A DNA stretch of 64,000 bases from Helicobacter pylori_CU. GTDB lineage: Bacteria > Campylobacterota > Campylobacteria > Campylobacterales > Helicobacteraceae. The notes beneath the pieces were generated by a model. The model ran no database searches, was not told the DNA's origin, and saw nothing but the letters and a program-made list of their open reading frames with translations. Shown one piece after another: positions 43,839 to 53,111 of this stretch; position 1 is the stretch's first letter, and the number at the start of each line of letters is the position of its first letter. The stretch lies in assembly GCF_000259235.1 (NCBI RefSeq), contig NC_017733.1, forward strand, positions 930,001 through 994,000, written 5' to 3'. Position numbers and translations under genes: made by a program.

Positions 43839-44618
43839 TCAAACGGATTCTTGGCTTTCTTTTTGTTGGCTTTCTTCTTGGCTTTCTTTTGGAGGTTGAA
43901 CGCTGTTTTCATATGCGCCCTCAGCGTATAAAATACGCCCGCAATACGGGCAAGTGATCATATCCCCACTCGTTAGCACTTCGGTATAAATCTTATCGTT
44001 TAGTCTAATAAAACAACCCCCACAAGCCTGTTTTTTGATCGTTACAATGCTCGTGTTTTTCGCCCATCTTCTGATCCTTTCATAAAAGCTATAGATTTTA
44101 GGCTCGGTTTTTTCCACGAGTTCTTCTTTCTTTTTGAAGATAACTTGTTGGGTTTCTTTGATGTTTTTAACTTCGTTTTCCACTAAGCTTTCTAATTCCA
44201 ACGCTAATTTTTCAAGCTCTAGCATTTCTTTTTTCAAATCCTCTTGTTTTTCGCTTTTGTGCTTGATTTCATTTTGCAAATTTTCAATTTCTCTGTTGGC
44301 TTGGTTGGAGCGCTCTTTAGCAATATCTTCTTCAATGTTTAAAGAACGCAATTCCCTTTCGGATTTGATCTCGCTCATTTTCTTTTGAATGCTAGCGATT
44401 TTAGCGTTCGTGTCTTGTAGGGTTTGCTCGTTTTTAGAAACCTGTAATTTTAGGGCTAATTTTTCTTCTTCTAAATTCAAAATCGCTTTATTTTTAGCTT
44501 CTTTATCATTCAAGGCTTTATCCAAGTCTTTTCGTTTTTCTCTGATCAATGGCTCTAAGGAGTCAATTTCTTTATCCAAATGCGAAATTTCAATCAATTG
44601 TTTGAGGTGGGTGTTCAT
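43839..44618 (-). CDS. flgZ: FlgZ, zinc-ribbon coiled-coil protein required for motility (HP0958)
   Basis: Known in H. pylori as HP0958/FlgZ: it stabilises the sigma factor RpoN, interacts with flaA mRNA and is needed for flagellation. The 259 residues are an extended coiled coil (about 1-170), a four-cysteine zinc ribbon with CGGC and CPYC pairs (about residues 198-230), and a low-complexity tail rich in Ser, Gln, Glu and Lys, where the DNA has short imperfect repeats (43852-43893). The gene lies between the Nif3-like gene and waaA. The tail length probably varies between strains. Confidence 0.93.
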   Translation of the reverse strand: MNTHLKQLIEISHLDKEIDSLEPLIREKRKDLDKALNDKEAKNKAILNLEEEKLALKLQVSKNEQTLQDTNAKIASIQKKMSEIKSERELRSLNIEEDIAKERSNQANREIENLQNEIKHKSEKQEDLKKEMLELEKLALELESLVENEVKNIKETQQVIFKKKEELVEKTEPKIYSFYERIRRWAKNTSIVTIKKQACGGCFIRLNDKIYTEVLTSGDMITCPYCGRILYAEGAYENSVQPPKESQEESQQKESQESV

Positions 44619-44627
44619 CGCTTTCCT

Positions 44628-45359
44628 TTAAATGATTTGCAAGGGGTTTTTAAAATTCTCTATTGTAACCAAATAATTAAAAGAATGCAAAATTTCAGCC
44701 ACAATGAGTGCGAAACCCCTTTCGCTATAATAATGCGTGGCGTCAATCAAACTTATCCCTAAAGATTGAGCGATCATAGCGTCATGGTATTTCACATCGC
44801 CTGTAATTAAACAGCTTTGCGCTTTTAAAGAAGAGAACATGGACGCTCCCGATCCGCACACAAACGCTAAATCTTTAACGATTGGAGAACTTTTGACGCA
44901 TGCTAAGGATCCCACCCCTAAAGAAGATTTAATCCTTTCTAACAGCGCATCAAATTCTATATTAGCGTTTTCTTTCACTAACATAAGGCCTTTTTCCATC
45001 AAGCCATCAAACCCTAAAAGCGCGTGCGCGAAATGCTTGTTTAAATGCGTTTTGTCAAAATTCGTGTGCATGCTGATGACTGAAATGTTTTTTTGGATTA
45101 AGATTTTTAAAATATTCCCCGGATAAGCCTCATAATTTAGCGTTTTTAAGGGCTTGAAAATTAAAGGGTGGTGCGTGATAATTAGGGCGTTTTGTGGGGC
45201 GTTTAGAGCGATTTGAAGCGTGATTTCTAAGCATGCGATAATCTCGCTAAACTCGCTATTTCCACTCCCCACATTCAACCCGCTATTATCCCATGATTCT
45301 TGGAGTTCAAAAGGCGAAAGGCGACTCAAGACTTCCAACACTTCCCTAACTAACGCCAT
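44628..45359 (-). CDS. Nif3/YbgI-family dinuclear metal protein
   Basis: A 243-residue NIF3-like protein, HP0959. The N-terminal ESWDNSGLNVG (about residues 20-30) and metal-binding ITHHPLIFKPL (about residues 60-70), plus a C-terminal DATHYYSERGFA, are the family hallmarks. Family members bind two metal ions; a GTP cyclohydrolase type 2 activity was proposed for the H. pylori protein, but the role is not secure. It is nine bases upstream of flgZ and two bases downstream of glyQ. Confidence 0.9.
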   Translation of the reverse strand: MALVREVLEVLSRLSPFELQESWDNSGLNVGSGNSEFSEIIACLEITLQIALNAPQNALIITHHPLIFKPLKTLNYEAYPGNILKILIQKNISVISMHTNFDKTHLNKHFAHALLGFDGLMEKGLMLVKENANIEFDALLERIKSSLGVGSLACVKSSPIVKDLAFVCGSGASMFSSLKAQSCLITGDVKYHDAMIAQSLGISLIDATHYYSERGFALIVAEILHSFNYLVTIENFKNPLQII

Positions 45360-45360
45360 T

Positions 45361-46257
45361 TTAAGCCTTTGTTAAAGCGTTTTTTAGGCGCTCTTCTCTT
45401 TCTTCTTCTTGCTCTTTATAAAGAATGGCGCACCCCTTAGCTAAATCCCTGATTTGTAAAATATAATTTTGCCTTTCAGCCACCGAAATCGCCTTTCTGG
45501 CGTCTAAAATATTGAAAAAATGTGAGCATAGCATCACGAAATCATAAGCCGGTAAGGGGAGTTTGTTTTCCAAGCAATGCAAGGCTTCGGCTTGGGCGTT
45601 TTTAAACATTTCTAATAGCCTTGTTACGCTCGCTATTTCAAAATGATACTTGCTGAATTGATATTCGCTTTCTAAATGCACTTGTGCGTAACGCACGCTG
45701 TCATGATTTTTTTTAGCCCATTCAATCTCTAGGATATTTTCCACTTTTTGGACATACATCGCTAATCTTTCTAAGCCGTAAGTGATTTCTACCGGAATAG
45801 GGCTGCAAGGAATGCCTCCCACTTGCTGGAAATAAGTGAATTGCGTAACCTCCATGCCATCAAGCCACACTTCCCAGCCAAGCCCCCATGCCCCTAAAGT
45901 CGGACTCTCCCAATTGTCTTCTACAAATCGTATGTCATGCTCATTAAGGTTTATCCCTAACACTTCCAAGCTTTTTAAATACATCTCTTGGATATTAGAA
46001 GGGCTTGGCTTGATAACGACTTGGAATTGGTAATAACTCCCCAAGCGGTTAGGGTTTTCCCCATAGCGCCCATCAGTGGGCCTTCTAGAGGGCGCGACAT
46101 ACGCCACATTCCACGGCTTTTTATCCAAACTCCTTAAAAGCGTGGCCGGATGGAATGTCCCAGCTCCTGCAGGAATATCATAAGGCTGGATCACCAAACA
46201 GCCTTGATTCTTCCAATACTCTTGTAATTTCAATAATAAACTTGAAAAATCTTGCAT
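45361..46257 (-). CDS. glyQ: Glycyl-tRNA synthetase alpha subunit
   Basis: The alpha chain of the heterotetrameric glycyl-tRNA synthetase carries the class II catalytic site. The 298 residues contain YDIPAGAGTFHPATLLRSL (about residues 24-42), RRPTDGRYGENPNRLGSYYQ and DNWESPTLGAWGLGWEVWLDGME, as in the family. It corresponds to HP0960. The beta subunit, glyS, is far away in this window (59282-61387), unlike the adjacent glyQS of many bacteria. It is 13 bases after gpsA. Confidence 0.97.
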   Translation of the reverse strand: MQDFSSLLLKLQEYWKNQGCLVIQPYDIPAGAGTFHPATLLRSLDKKPWNVAYVAPSRRPTDGRYGENPNRLGSYYQFQVVIKPSPSNIQEMYLKSLEVLGINLNEHDIRFVEDNWESPTLGAWGLGWEVWLDGMEVTQFTYFQQVGGIPCSPIPVEITYGLERLAMYVQKVENILEIEWAKKNHDSVRYAQVHLESEYQFSKYHFEIASVTRLLEMFKNAQAEALHCLENKLPLPAYDFVMLCSHFFNILDARKAISVAERQNYILQIRDLAKGCAILYKEQEEEREERLKNALTKA

Positions 46258-46270
46258 GTTCTCTTTCCTT

Positions 46271-47209
46271 TTAAGCGCGTCTGATCAAATCGTTCATGCT
46301 CTCTAGCACACTCTTACCCTTTAAAAGCAAGGCTAATTCGCTCGCAATGGGCGTGTAAATGCCGTATTTTCTAGCGATTTCCACAATGGCGTTGGTCGTT
46401 TTCACCCCTTCAGCCACTTCGCCCAATTCTTCTAAAACCACCTCTAAAGGCTTGTTTTGGGCTAGTCCCAAACCCACACGATAATTCCTGGATAAAATAG
46501 AATTAGCGGTTAAAAACAAATCCCCAGCCCCAGAAAGCCCTAAAAAAGTCTCTGTCTTGCCCCCAAAGAACGCCCCAAAGCGTTGCATTTCCACCAAACC
46601 TCTAGATAATAAACTCGCTTTAGCGCTATTGCCTAATTTCAAGCCATCGCAAACCCCCCCCGCAATGGCTATCACGTTTTTATACGCCCCAGCGATTTCA
46701 CCCCCTATGATGTCTTGTTGGGCGTAGGCTCTGATAAAAGAGGGGGTTTTATTGGCAAATTCTAGTGCTAAAGCCTGATTATTGGAATGGATGACTAACG
46801 CACAAGGCAGGCCTTGAATGATTTCAGCCGCAAAACTAGGGCCCGCTAAAAAACACAAAGCGTTAGGATCGATAAAATCCTTTGCGATCTCGCTCACAAA
46901 CGCCTTGTTTAACACCTCTATCCCTTTAGAAGCGATTAAAACTTTAGCGTTTTTGGGTAAAGAAGCGTTTTGAAACCATTCTCTTAAGTGCTGCACGCTA
47001 ATAGCGATGACATAGAGCGTTGCTTTTAAGCCTCTTTGTAAATCCACTTGCTCTATGGGGGCAGAACCTTTAGAAATCAAAGTGTCATTGAGCTTTTTTA
47101 ACGGCTCGTTTAAATCCCGCCTTGAAATGATTTTGACTTCATTCTTTTCTCCAAAAGCAAAGGCTAAAGCCCTCCCCCACGCCCCGCCACCAAATACTGC
47201 AATTTCCAT
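46271..47209 (-). CDS. gpsA: Glycerol-3-phosphate dehydrogenase [NAD(P)+]
   Basis: GpsA reduces dihydroxyacetone phosphate to sn-glycerol-3-phosphate for phospholipid synthesis. The start is the ATG at 47209, giving MEIAVFGGGAWGRALA, with the dinucleotide motif immediately at the N-terminus; an upstream start would add 12 residues before it. The 312-residue protein shows the catalytic block GEIAGAYKNVIAIAGGVCDGL, and GLSGAGDLFLTANSILSRNY. It corresponds to HP0961. The upstream spacer has no gene, so this is probably the first gene of the gpsA-glyQ-flgZ run. Confidence 0.96.
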   Translation of the reverse strand: MEIAVFGGGAWGRALAFAFGEKNEVKIISRRDLNEPLKKLNDTLISKGSAPIEQVDLQRGLKATLYVIAISVQHLREWFQNASLPKNAKVLIASKGIEVLNKAFVSEIAKDFIDPNALCFLAGPSFAAEIIQGLPCALVIHSNNQALALEFANKTPSFIRAYAQQDIIGGEIAGAYKNVIAIAGGVCDGLKLGNSAKASLLSRGLVEMQRFGAFFGGKTETFLGLSGAGDLFLTANSILSRNYRVGLGLAQNKPLEVVLEELGEVAEGVKTTNAIVEIARKYGIYTPIASELALLLKGKSVLESMNDLIRRA

Positions 47210-47373
47210 TAAATTCCTAATCTCATTGATTGTAAAACTCACCATTTTACAATAATAAGTTTAAAATAGCCCTTACATTCAAAACGCTGTCTTTGATTAA
47301 AAATAGGGTAGTTTAAAAAATTTTTTAAATTTTAAAAAATGGGATTTTAATTGCTTTACTTTAAACTCATTCT

Positions 47374-47414
47374 CTTAAGGGGATAGGGGGGTATTTTGAA
47401 ACCATTCCCCCCTA
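47374..47414. repeat. GC-rich hairpin element downstream of the dynamin-like operon
   Basis: CTTAAGGGGATAGGGGGG is followed by a hairpin between TAGGGGGG (47384-47391) and CCCCCCTA (47407-47414). A closely similar element (CCTTAAGGGGATGAGGGGGG) occurs at 53309-53328, on the other side of the operon. On the minus strand it lies just past the stop of the last GTPase and probably takes part in transcription ending. Confidence 0.6.
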
Positions 47415-47446
47415 CAACTAAAAACCCTTTCACGCTCCGATCCAAA

Positions 47447-49042
47447 TCACCGCCGTTTTGACCTCCTCCACTCTCTCAAATCGTCTTGAAGATCCTCATC
47501 GTTTAAAGACTCTTGATAATTTTCATTATTGATTTCTTTAAATTCCCTAAGCGTCTGCAAGTTTTCTAAAGAGTAGTGCAGTTGGAGCAGTTCATTATGA
47601 TAATCCACACTTTTTCTGTATCTTTTGGTTTCTTTTTTGCTCAATTCATACCAATCTAAACCAAACATCCACCAATCCCTAAAATACAACACCATTTTTT
47701 TGATTTCTTCAAATTCCCTGTAGTTTGCCTCATCGTTCTCTTCGTCGTCGTTTTCTTCTTTGTATTTTTCCCAAGTGAAAGCGCTCACACGATCAAAAAC
47801 CTTATCAATACTTTCTTTAAACAAGTCAATCACCTCGTTCAATCGCGCTAAACCCTCTTCTTTAGATCGCTCTCGCTCAGAAAATTCTTTGTTGAGCGAA
47901 TAAATTTTATTAAAGGTAGCATCGTTGAAGTCATCAAAGCCTTTTTGCATCAAATCCAATTTGACAGAATGCAAAGCCTTTTGGTAGCGTTTGAATCGGT
48001 TAGCGTCTTGATTAATAGCCTTTTCATACATCCCATGCACCTCGTATAAATATTCTAAAATTTCGTTTTGTTTCTCGCTCCTTTGATTCAACTTCATTAA
48101 AAATTCCTCAAGCGAGTCAAAAACATGGCTTTTTTCGCTGAACTCTTTAATCTCTTGATACCTTGTAGCGCTATAAGCGCAAATCCCTAAAAATTCAATG
48201 CCATTATTCTCTAAAGTCTCTTTAATTTGTTTAGCGACTACTTCTAATTGGCTTTTGGTGCGCCTATCAGCCCTACTCAATACGATAAAAACCTGCTTGC
48301 CTTCTTCGTATAATTCTTGCAAAAACTCTAAATCATCGCTTTCAATGCCCCCACGCTCGCAACTAATAAGCCATAAAATGTGTTTGGCGTGCTTTAGGGA
48401 TTCTTTAGAGGCTTCTTTGTCCCCACCCGTATAGCCTTGATTACCGGGGTTATAGCCAGGCGTGTCTATGAAGCATAAAAATTCAAAAGGTACGCTAGGA
48501 GCGCTCAAAAGCATGAAAGGCATGATTTCTTTCAAATTAAAGCCAAGGGATTTTAAAAACTGATGATCAAAAGCGAGATGGGGTAATTCCACCATGCCTC
48601 CATTTTGAGAAAACCCCATTAAAACTTCTTTTTTACCCTTTAAGCAATAAGTGGGGATAACTGTGGTGGGATTCATGTCTTCAGGGAGTTTTAATTTCAA
48701 GCCCAACAAGTTATTTAAAAAAGTGGATTTGCCCGCGCTAAACCCTCCCCCCACCGCAACCATGGTTTTTTGGAACAAACTAGGGTAGCTCGCCACCAAT
48801 TGCAATTCTTTTTGGATTTCTTGGAGCATCAGTAACGCTATTTCCTTTTCTTTGAGCGAATCCACGCCGCTAGCGAAGTCTAAAAACTCATTGTCTAAAA
48901 TCTGCTGGTATTCTTCTAACCCTTCATTGTTTGTTTTGGCGTTTAAAATACGAGCGATTAGATCGTAGCGTTCTTTTAAACCCTCTGTATTGTGGTGGTT
49001 TTCAGCTGCACTAAATTTGTCATTAAAAAAATTAACGCTCAT
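47447..49042 (-). CDS. Dynamin-like GTPase (third gene of the GTPase operon)
   Basis: A 531-residue large GTPase of the bacterial dynamin-like group. The G domain has the P-loop GGFSAGKST (about residues 99-107), a switch region threonine in NPTTVIP, the G3 motif DTPG (193-196) and a G4-like SRAD (256-259). The C-terminal 200 residues are helical, acidic and coiled-coil-like, with the aromatic segment MVLYFRDWWMFGLDWY near residue 460, which might contact membrane. Its ATG shares one base with the stop of the preceding gene (TAATG), so translation is coupled. Related proteins of Campylobacter work as a dynamin pair tethering membranes; the role here is unknown. Confidence 0.8.
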   Translation of the reverse strand: MSVNFFNDKFSAAENHHNTEGLKERYDLIARILNAKTNNEGLEEYQQILDNEFLDFASGVDSLKEKEIALLMLQEIQKELQLVASYPSLFQKTMVAVGGGFSAGKSTFLNNLLGLKLKLPEDMNPTTVIPTYCLKGKKEVLMGFSQNGGMVELPHLAFDHQFLKSLGFNLKEIMPFMLLSAPSVPFEFLCFIDTPGYNPGNQGYTGGDKEASKESLKHAKHILWLISCERGGIESDDLEFLQELYEEGKQVFIVLSRADRRTKSQLEVVAKQIKETLENNGIEFLGICAYSATRYQEIKEFSEKSHVFDSLEEFLMKLNQRSEKQNEILEYLYEVHGMYEKAINQDANRFKRYQKALHSVKLDLMQKGFDDFNDATFNKIYSLNKEFSERERSKEEGLARLNEVIDLFKESIDKVFDRVSAFTWEKYKEENDDEENDEANYREFEEIKKMVLYFRDWWMFGLDWYELSKKETKRYRKSVDYHNELLQLHYSLENLQTLREFKEINNENYQESLNDEDLQDDLREWRRSKRR

Positions 49043-51378
49043 TAGATCTCCTTTAAAGCTTGGATTTTTGCGTCTAATTGAGCGATGGATTGTTCTTTGT
49101 TTTGCACTTGATTGTGTAAGTTTTGCATGTCTTTTTGGAGTTTTTTAAGCGTATCGCTGGCGAAGTTTTGCCTTTCTAAAGCCTCTCTTAAACCTTGGAT
49201 ATAGCCTTTCACATCTTTTTTAGTCTCAGCTTCAAAATCCCTCACATAATTCCCCACGCTTTGTATGAAAGCATTAGCTTCATCGCCTTTTAAAAAACCC
49301 GTTTTACCCCTTATCTCGCCAGGAAGCTTATCAGCATAATCAAACTCTTTAAATTCAATGCGATCCAAGACAGCTATCACGCTTTTTTTGAAAGCCACCT
49401 CATCAATCAAATCATCATCACGGATTATTTGACGCAATTGAGAAAAGACTTCAGCGTAGAGTTCTTTTTTAAAAACGACTTTAAAAGAATTAGCGCTGTT
49501 ATTCAAAGCCCTTTCGCAGCTTTCATGCATCTCTATCAAATAATCAAGCACCGCTCCGGCTTTAATCACTGCTCTTGTGCGTTCTACTTCATCATAGCCC
49601 CAATCTTTTTCACCAACAACGCTACCAAAAAATCTTGCCCAACCTCCCAAACCGCCTTGCTTCACTCTCTCAGTGTAACGCTCTACTCCCTCTTCTTCTT
49701 TAGTGCCCACCTTAGCCGTTTGGATAGCTTTCTTCAACGTTTCTTCCAAGCCACCTCTAATATTGTTGATGAAATGCAAGATAAATTCTTCATACGCTTC
49801 CCTAAACTTCATTTCAATGTTACCAGAGAGTTTTTCATAAGCCTTTATTTGCTTTTTGATAGTGCTAATGTCAGCGTTTTTAACCCTCTTTTTTTCTTCT
49901 TCCAAATCTTGCAACAACTGCGTTATGAATTTATGGAGGTTGTTTGCTTGGCTCTCTGCGTAATTTTGCAATTTTTGAGACATGATTTTTTCTTTCTCTT
50001 GGGCGGCTTTTTTTAAACGCTCTTCAATCGCACTCATATTGCTTAAAAAGAGTAAGCTTTCTTTAGACTTATCATCGCTACTAAAAGCGTCAGGGTAAGA
50101 ATCTCCTAAATTCTGTAAGGCATTGTGATACTCTTCTGTTTTTTGGTTTCTTCCCCAAGAAGCTTGGTTGTTAAAGTCTTTATGCATGCTAAAGCAAACC
50201 CCTGAAGTCAAAATGACGCCATTTTTGATTGCTTTTTCAAAAATCTCTCGTTGGTTAGAGTAGTTTTCAATCAATTTTCCCATGATATTATTCAATTGAG
50301 ATGAAAGGGATTTTTGTGCGTTTTCAAAGGCTGTAGGGAGGTGTTGGTTGGATTTTTCCACTTCACTCATAGAGCCAACAGCGCTGTCGGCTTGGCTTGC
50401 CACAAAATAAATTTCTTGAAGGCCTTCTTTGTTAGAAACCCTGTCAAACAAACTCATATCGCTCTCCGTTAAAAACTGACCAGAAGGGCTTACAATAAAC
50501 ACCACATCGCAATCTTTCAATAAGGCTTTAGTGCGCTCTTCTCTGGAAGCGATGGGATCATTCACTCCCGGGGTGTCAATCACTTCCAAATCTTTAAGGT
50601 TGGGGTTATTCAAAGAAATTCGCACCGCTTTAGTGTAGGGCATATACTTCCCGTCCGCGCCCACGAATTGGAGCAATTTTTGATTCAGCTCTTGTAAATT
50701 ATTGGCTTGAATGCGCGGATCCAAGTTTTTCGTGTTGAGCGATCCGCTTTTTTTCATTTTTTCGTATTGATCGTATGATGAAACGAGTCTCGCATCCTTT
50801 TCTAACTCGTTTTTAGCGATCCTTTCAGCCTTTTCGTTGATTTCTTCATCGCTTAAAACCCTCTCTTTGGGCGCTACTTCAGTGCTTTTGTTTCTGCTAA
50901 ACTTGTTGCTAAGATTCTTAAATCCCTCTTTAGCCCTATTTGACAAACTCTGTTTTTCTTTTTGTTTTTTGACTTCTTCATCAACAATCCTATTAAATTC
51001 CCTTACATACCTTTCATGTTCGTTCTTAAGCTCTAAAATATCCTTTGGGCTATAAAACTCCACTTCAGCGCTCAGGGTATCAGCGTATTTTAAAATGGTA
51101 AGGCTAGCGGTCATGGGCGTTGCCGCTTTGGGTAAAACCTCTACACCCTCAAAAATCAAAGCGTTCAAAAGCGAGCTTTTGCCCGCTTTCACGCGCCCGA
51201 TGATACCAACTTTAAGATCCCTATTTGTATCTTGCAACTCTTTTAGCGTTTTCTCTAACTCTTCGGTTTTGATCACAGCGTTTTCGCTCATAAAAGGCCT
51301 CGCTCTTTCTTGCAAGCCTTGTTCTTTTAGAACCTTTTCAATTAAAGCGCTTTTTTTGATGAGTTCTTGAGCGTTCAT
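49042..51378 (-). CDS. Dynamin-like GTPase, large (second gene of the operon)
   Basis: A 778-residue dynamin-like GTPase. The P-loop is GRVKAGKSS (residues 61-69), the switch threonine lies in AATPMTAS, the G3 motif is DTPG (268-271) and a G4-like SQAD follows near 326. A charged insertion of about 120 residues lies between P-loop and G3. Long helices follow the G domain (about residues 440-620 and 700-778), and the Gly-rich segment GGLGWARFFGSVVG-like text near 605-620 could be a membrane paddle. The size and partner arrangement recall C. jejuni Cj0411/Cj0412 and E. coli LeoA. The frame is intact. Confidence 0.8.
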   Translation of the reverse strand: MNAQELIKKSALIEKVLKEQGLQERARPFMSENAVIKTEELEKTLKELQDTNRDLKVGIIGRVKAGKSSLLNALIFEGVEVLPKAATPMTASLTILKYADTLSAEVEFYSPKDILELKNEHERYVREFNRIVDEEVKKQKEKQSLSNRAKEGFKNLSNKFSRNKSTEVAPKERVLSDEEINEKAERIAKNELEKDARLVSSYDQYEKMKKSGSLNTKNLDPRIQANNLQELNQKLLQFVGADGKYMPYTKAVRISLNNPNLKDLEVIDTPGVNDPIASREERTKALLKDCDVVFIVSPSGQFLTESDMSLFDRVSNKEGLQEIYFVASQADSAVGSMSEVEKSNQHLPTAFENAQKSLSSQLNNIMGKLIENYSNQREIFEKAIKNGVILTSGVCFSMHKDFNNQASWGRNQKTEEYHNALQNLGDSYPDAFSSDDKSKESLLFLSNMSAIEERLKKAAQEKEKIMSQKLQNYAESQANNLHKFITQLLQDLEEEKKRVKNADISTIKKQIKAYEKLSGNIEMKFREAYEEFILHFINNIRGGLEETLKKAIQTAKVGTKEEEGVERYTERVKQGGLGGWARFFGSVVGEKDWGYDEVERTRAVIKAGAVLDYLIEMHESCERALNNSANSFKVVFKKELYAEVFSQLRQIIRDDDLIDEVAFKKSVIAVLDRIEFKEFDYADKLPGEIRGKTGFLKGDEANAFIQSVGNYVRDFEAETKKDVKGYIQGLREALERQNFASDTLKKLQKDMQNLHNQVQNKEQSIAQLDAKIQALKEI

Positions 51379-51380
51379 TA

Positions 51381-51959
51381 TTAATCCTTTAAATATTGTT
51401 GTTCTAGATCGCTTAAAGCGTTGATCTTGTTTTCTAAGATTTGTTTTTGATCTTCTAAATCGTTTAAGTGTTTTTCTTTTTCCTTTTGAGCGAGCGCGAT
51501 TTCTTGTTTTTTATGCGTGATTTCTAATTCGCACCGATCTTTTAAACCTTTTAGGGAATTTTCCAAGCATTCATTAAACAAGCCCGGTAAAACTTTTTTA
51601 AGCTTGTATTGAACCTCTGGTATCACTTTGACTTCAATCAGATTTTCTAATTTCGCCCGCTCTTTTTCCTCATTTCTAAAGAATGAAGCGATGATATTAG
51701 GCAACAAGGTTAATAAATCTTTTAAAAGAGGTTTCAACCCTTGTAAGATCAGCGCGAAGGGTCTTGTAACCGGATTCTTGGATAAAATCACGCTTAAGGC
51801 GTTGATCCCTAATTCAAGGCTATGCTCTAAATTTACAGAAAAACCGCTAGAAAGCTGCGTGTTGTTCAAGCTTGCAAATTCCGTGCAAAAATCTTTTGAA
51901 AAAGAAAGGTTGATCTTTTCAATCTCTAATTTAGCGTTTTTGATCAAGCTTTGTTGCAT
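51381..51959 (-). CDS. C-terminal part of the frameshifted first dynamin-like GTPase
   Basis: This 192-codon frame carries helical text, a hydrophobic segment (ALILQGLKPLLKDLLTLLP, about residue 67-85) and a long Lys/Glu-rich coiled coil at the C-terminus, but no GTPase motif. Reading upstream in the same frame gives PYLASLINKPNEFNSEIES, which continues directly from the end of the GTPase half (VREQN). It is therefore the stalk and membrane-binding half of one protein of about 550 residues, detached by a one-base deletion at about 52017-52023. The ATG at 51959 would be internal to the original gene. Confidence 0.7.
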   Translation of the reverse strand: MQQSLIKNAKLEIEKINLSFSKDFCTEFASLNNTQLSSGFSVNLEHSLELGINALSVILSKNPVTRPFALILQGLKPLLKDLLTLLPNIIASFFRNEEKERAKLENLIEVKVIPEVQYKLKKVLPGLFNECLENSLKGLKDRCELEITHKKQEIALAQKEKEKHLNDLEDQKQILENKINALSDLEQQYLKD

Positions 51960-52009
51960 GATGCTTTCTATTTCGCTATTGAACTCGTTAGGCTTGTTGA
52001 TTAAAGAGG

Positions 52010-53026
52010 CTAAATAGGGTTTTGCTCCCTGACCTCTTCTATGACTTTTTTAACCACCGATCCCACAGCCACGCTAGAATATTCTTCTTCTAAATTAGCC
52101 CTTAATTTTTCATAGGTTTTTTCAATGTCTTTAACGCCCAAATCCAAAGCTTGTATTTCTTCTAAAGCCTTTTCTTTAGAGTAATCAAAGCTTTCCATCA
52201 CGCTTTTTAGGCTGTTTTGTAACTGGGAATTTAAAAACTTCAATCGTTTCAAATACAAAGCGCTAAAAAGCTTTTCAGCGTCTATTTTATCCGCCACCTC
52301 TAAAAGAGCGTTATTGTCTTTATTAGAATAAATAAGATGCGTTGTCAAATCAAGGTGATCCTGGATTTGATCTTGAATGTAGCGAGAGATTTCTTCCACT
52401 TGCGAGGGCGTCCTTAAATTCGTTTTACTCAAAATAAAGCTAAGGCCTTTGTCAAACTCTAAAAGGTTTTTCAATTCCCTAACCATGCGTTTGGTAAGGT
52501 TACCCTCTTCTACGCTTGTGAGAATGACAAAATGCACGCCCCTTTCCAAATATTCCAAAATGGCATGGGTGTGGCTTGAAATGGGGCTATCAAAGCCTGG
52601 CATATCCACAAACACTAAAGGCGCACTATCTTTTAGGGCTTCATTATTCAAATAAACCTTAAGGTAGGAATACTTCGTGGCATTGTCTTTAATCGCTTCA
52701 AAACTTTGCTCATTCAATTCAAAACTCTCTGCTTTTTCATCATTGTTTGAAAAAGCCTCTATGCGTTCATTAGCGCTATAGTGTAATTCAGTGGCTAAAG
52801 AAGTCTCTGGCGTGATACCGGTAGGCAAAACGCTACTGCCTAAAAAGCGGTTTAATAGCGTGCTTTTGCCTGCGCTAAAATTCCCCACAACGGGTATCAC
52901 AAGCTGTTGTTTTTGAATGCTTGCTAAAAGAGTAGAGCATTCTGTTTTATCAATCTCTACTTCTTTTAAAACTTCTAAAACCTGTTCTAAAAACTCCACA
53001 AAATTCGTCTGTGCGCGTAAAATCAT
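52010..53026 (-). CDS. GTPase part of the frameshifted first dynamin-like protein
   Basis: A 338-residue frame with the dynamin-type P-loop GNFSAGKST (residues 48-56), a switch region in TPETSLATEL, the G3 motif as DMPG and a G4-like LSKTN. The ATG at 53026 was chosen over a TTG two codons upstream because AAAGGA is six bases away. The frame ends VREQNPI at 52010; adding one base to the A4 run (T4 on plus at 52020-52023) or to the neighbouring C3 restores reading into the next frame. A promoter and a (CT)8 tract lie 120-200 bases upstream. Confidence 0.78.
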   Translation of the reverse strand: MILRAQTNFVEFLEQVLEVLKEVEIDKTECSTLLASIQKQQLVIPVVGNFSAGKSTLLNRFLGSSVLPTGITPETSLATELHYSANERIEAFSNNDEKAESFELNEQSFEAIKDNATKYSYLKVYLNNEALKDSAPLVFVDMPGFDSPISSHTHAILEYLERGVHFVILTSVEEGNLTKRMVRELKNLLEFDKGLSFILSKTNLRTPSQVEEISRYIQDQIQDHLDLTTHLIYSNKDNNALLEVADKIDAEKLFSALYLKRLKFLNSQLQNSLKSVMESFDYSKEKALEEIQALDLGVKDIEKTYEKLRANLEEEYSSVAVGSVVKKVIEEVREQNPI

Positions 53027-53111
53027 TACCAATCCTTTAAAATTAAAAACTAAAATCTAAACAAGACGCAAAAATCCCTAAAATATAGATAGGGTTTATA
53101 TGGGTATGGGT

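Noticed and set aside
49429..50016. A 195-codon plus-strand frame
   Set aside because: It is antisense to the large dynamin-like GTPase, whose motifs and coupling show that the minus strand is coding; the length follows from codon bias.
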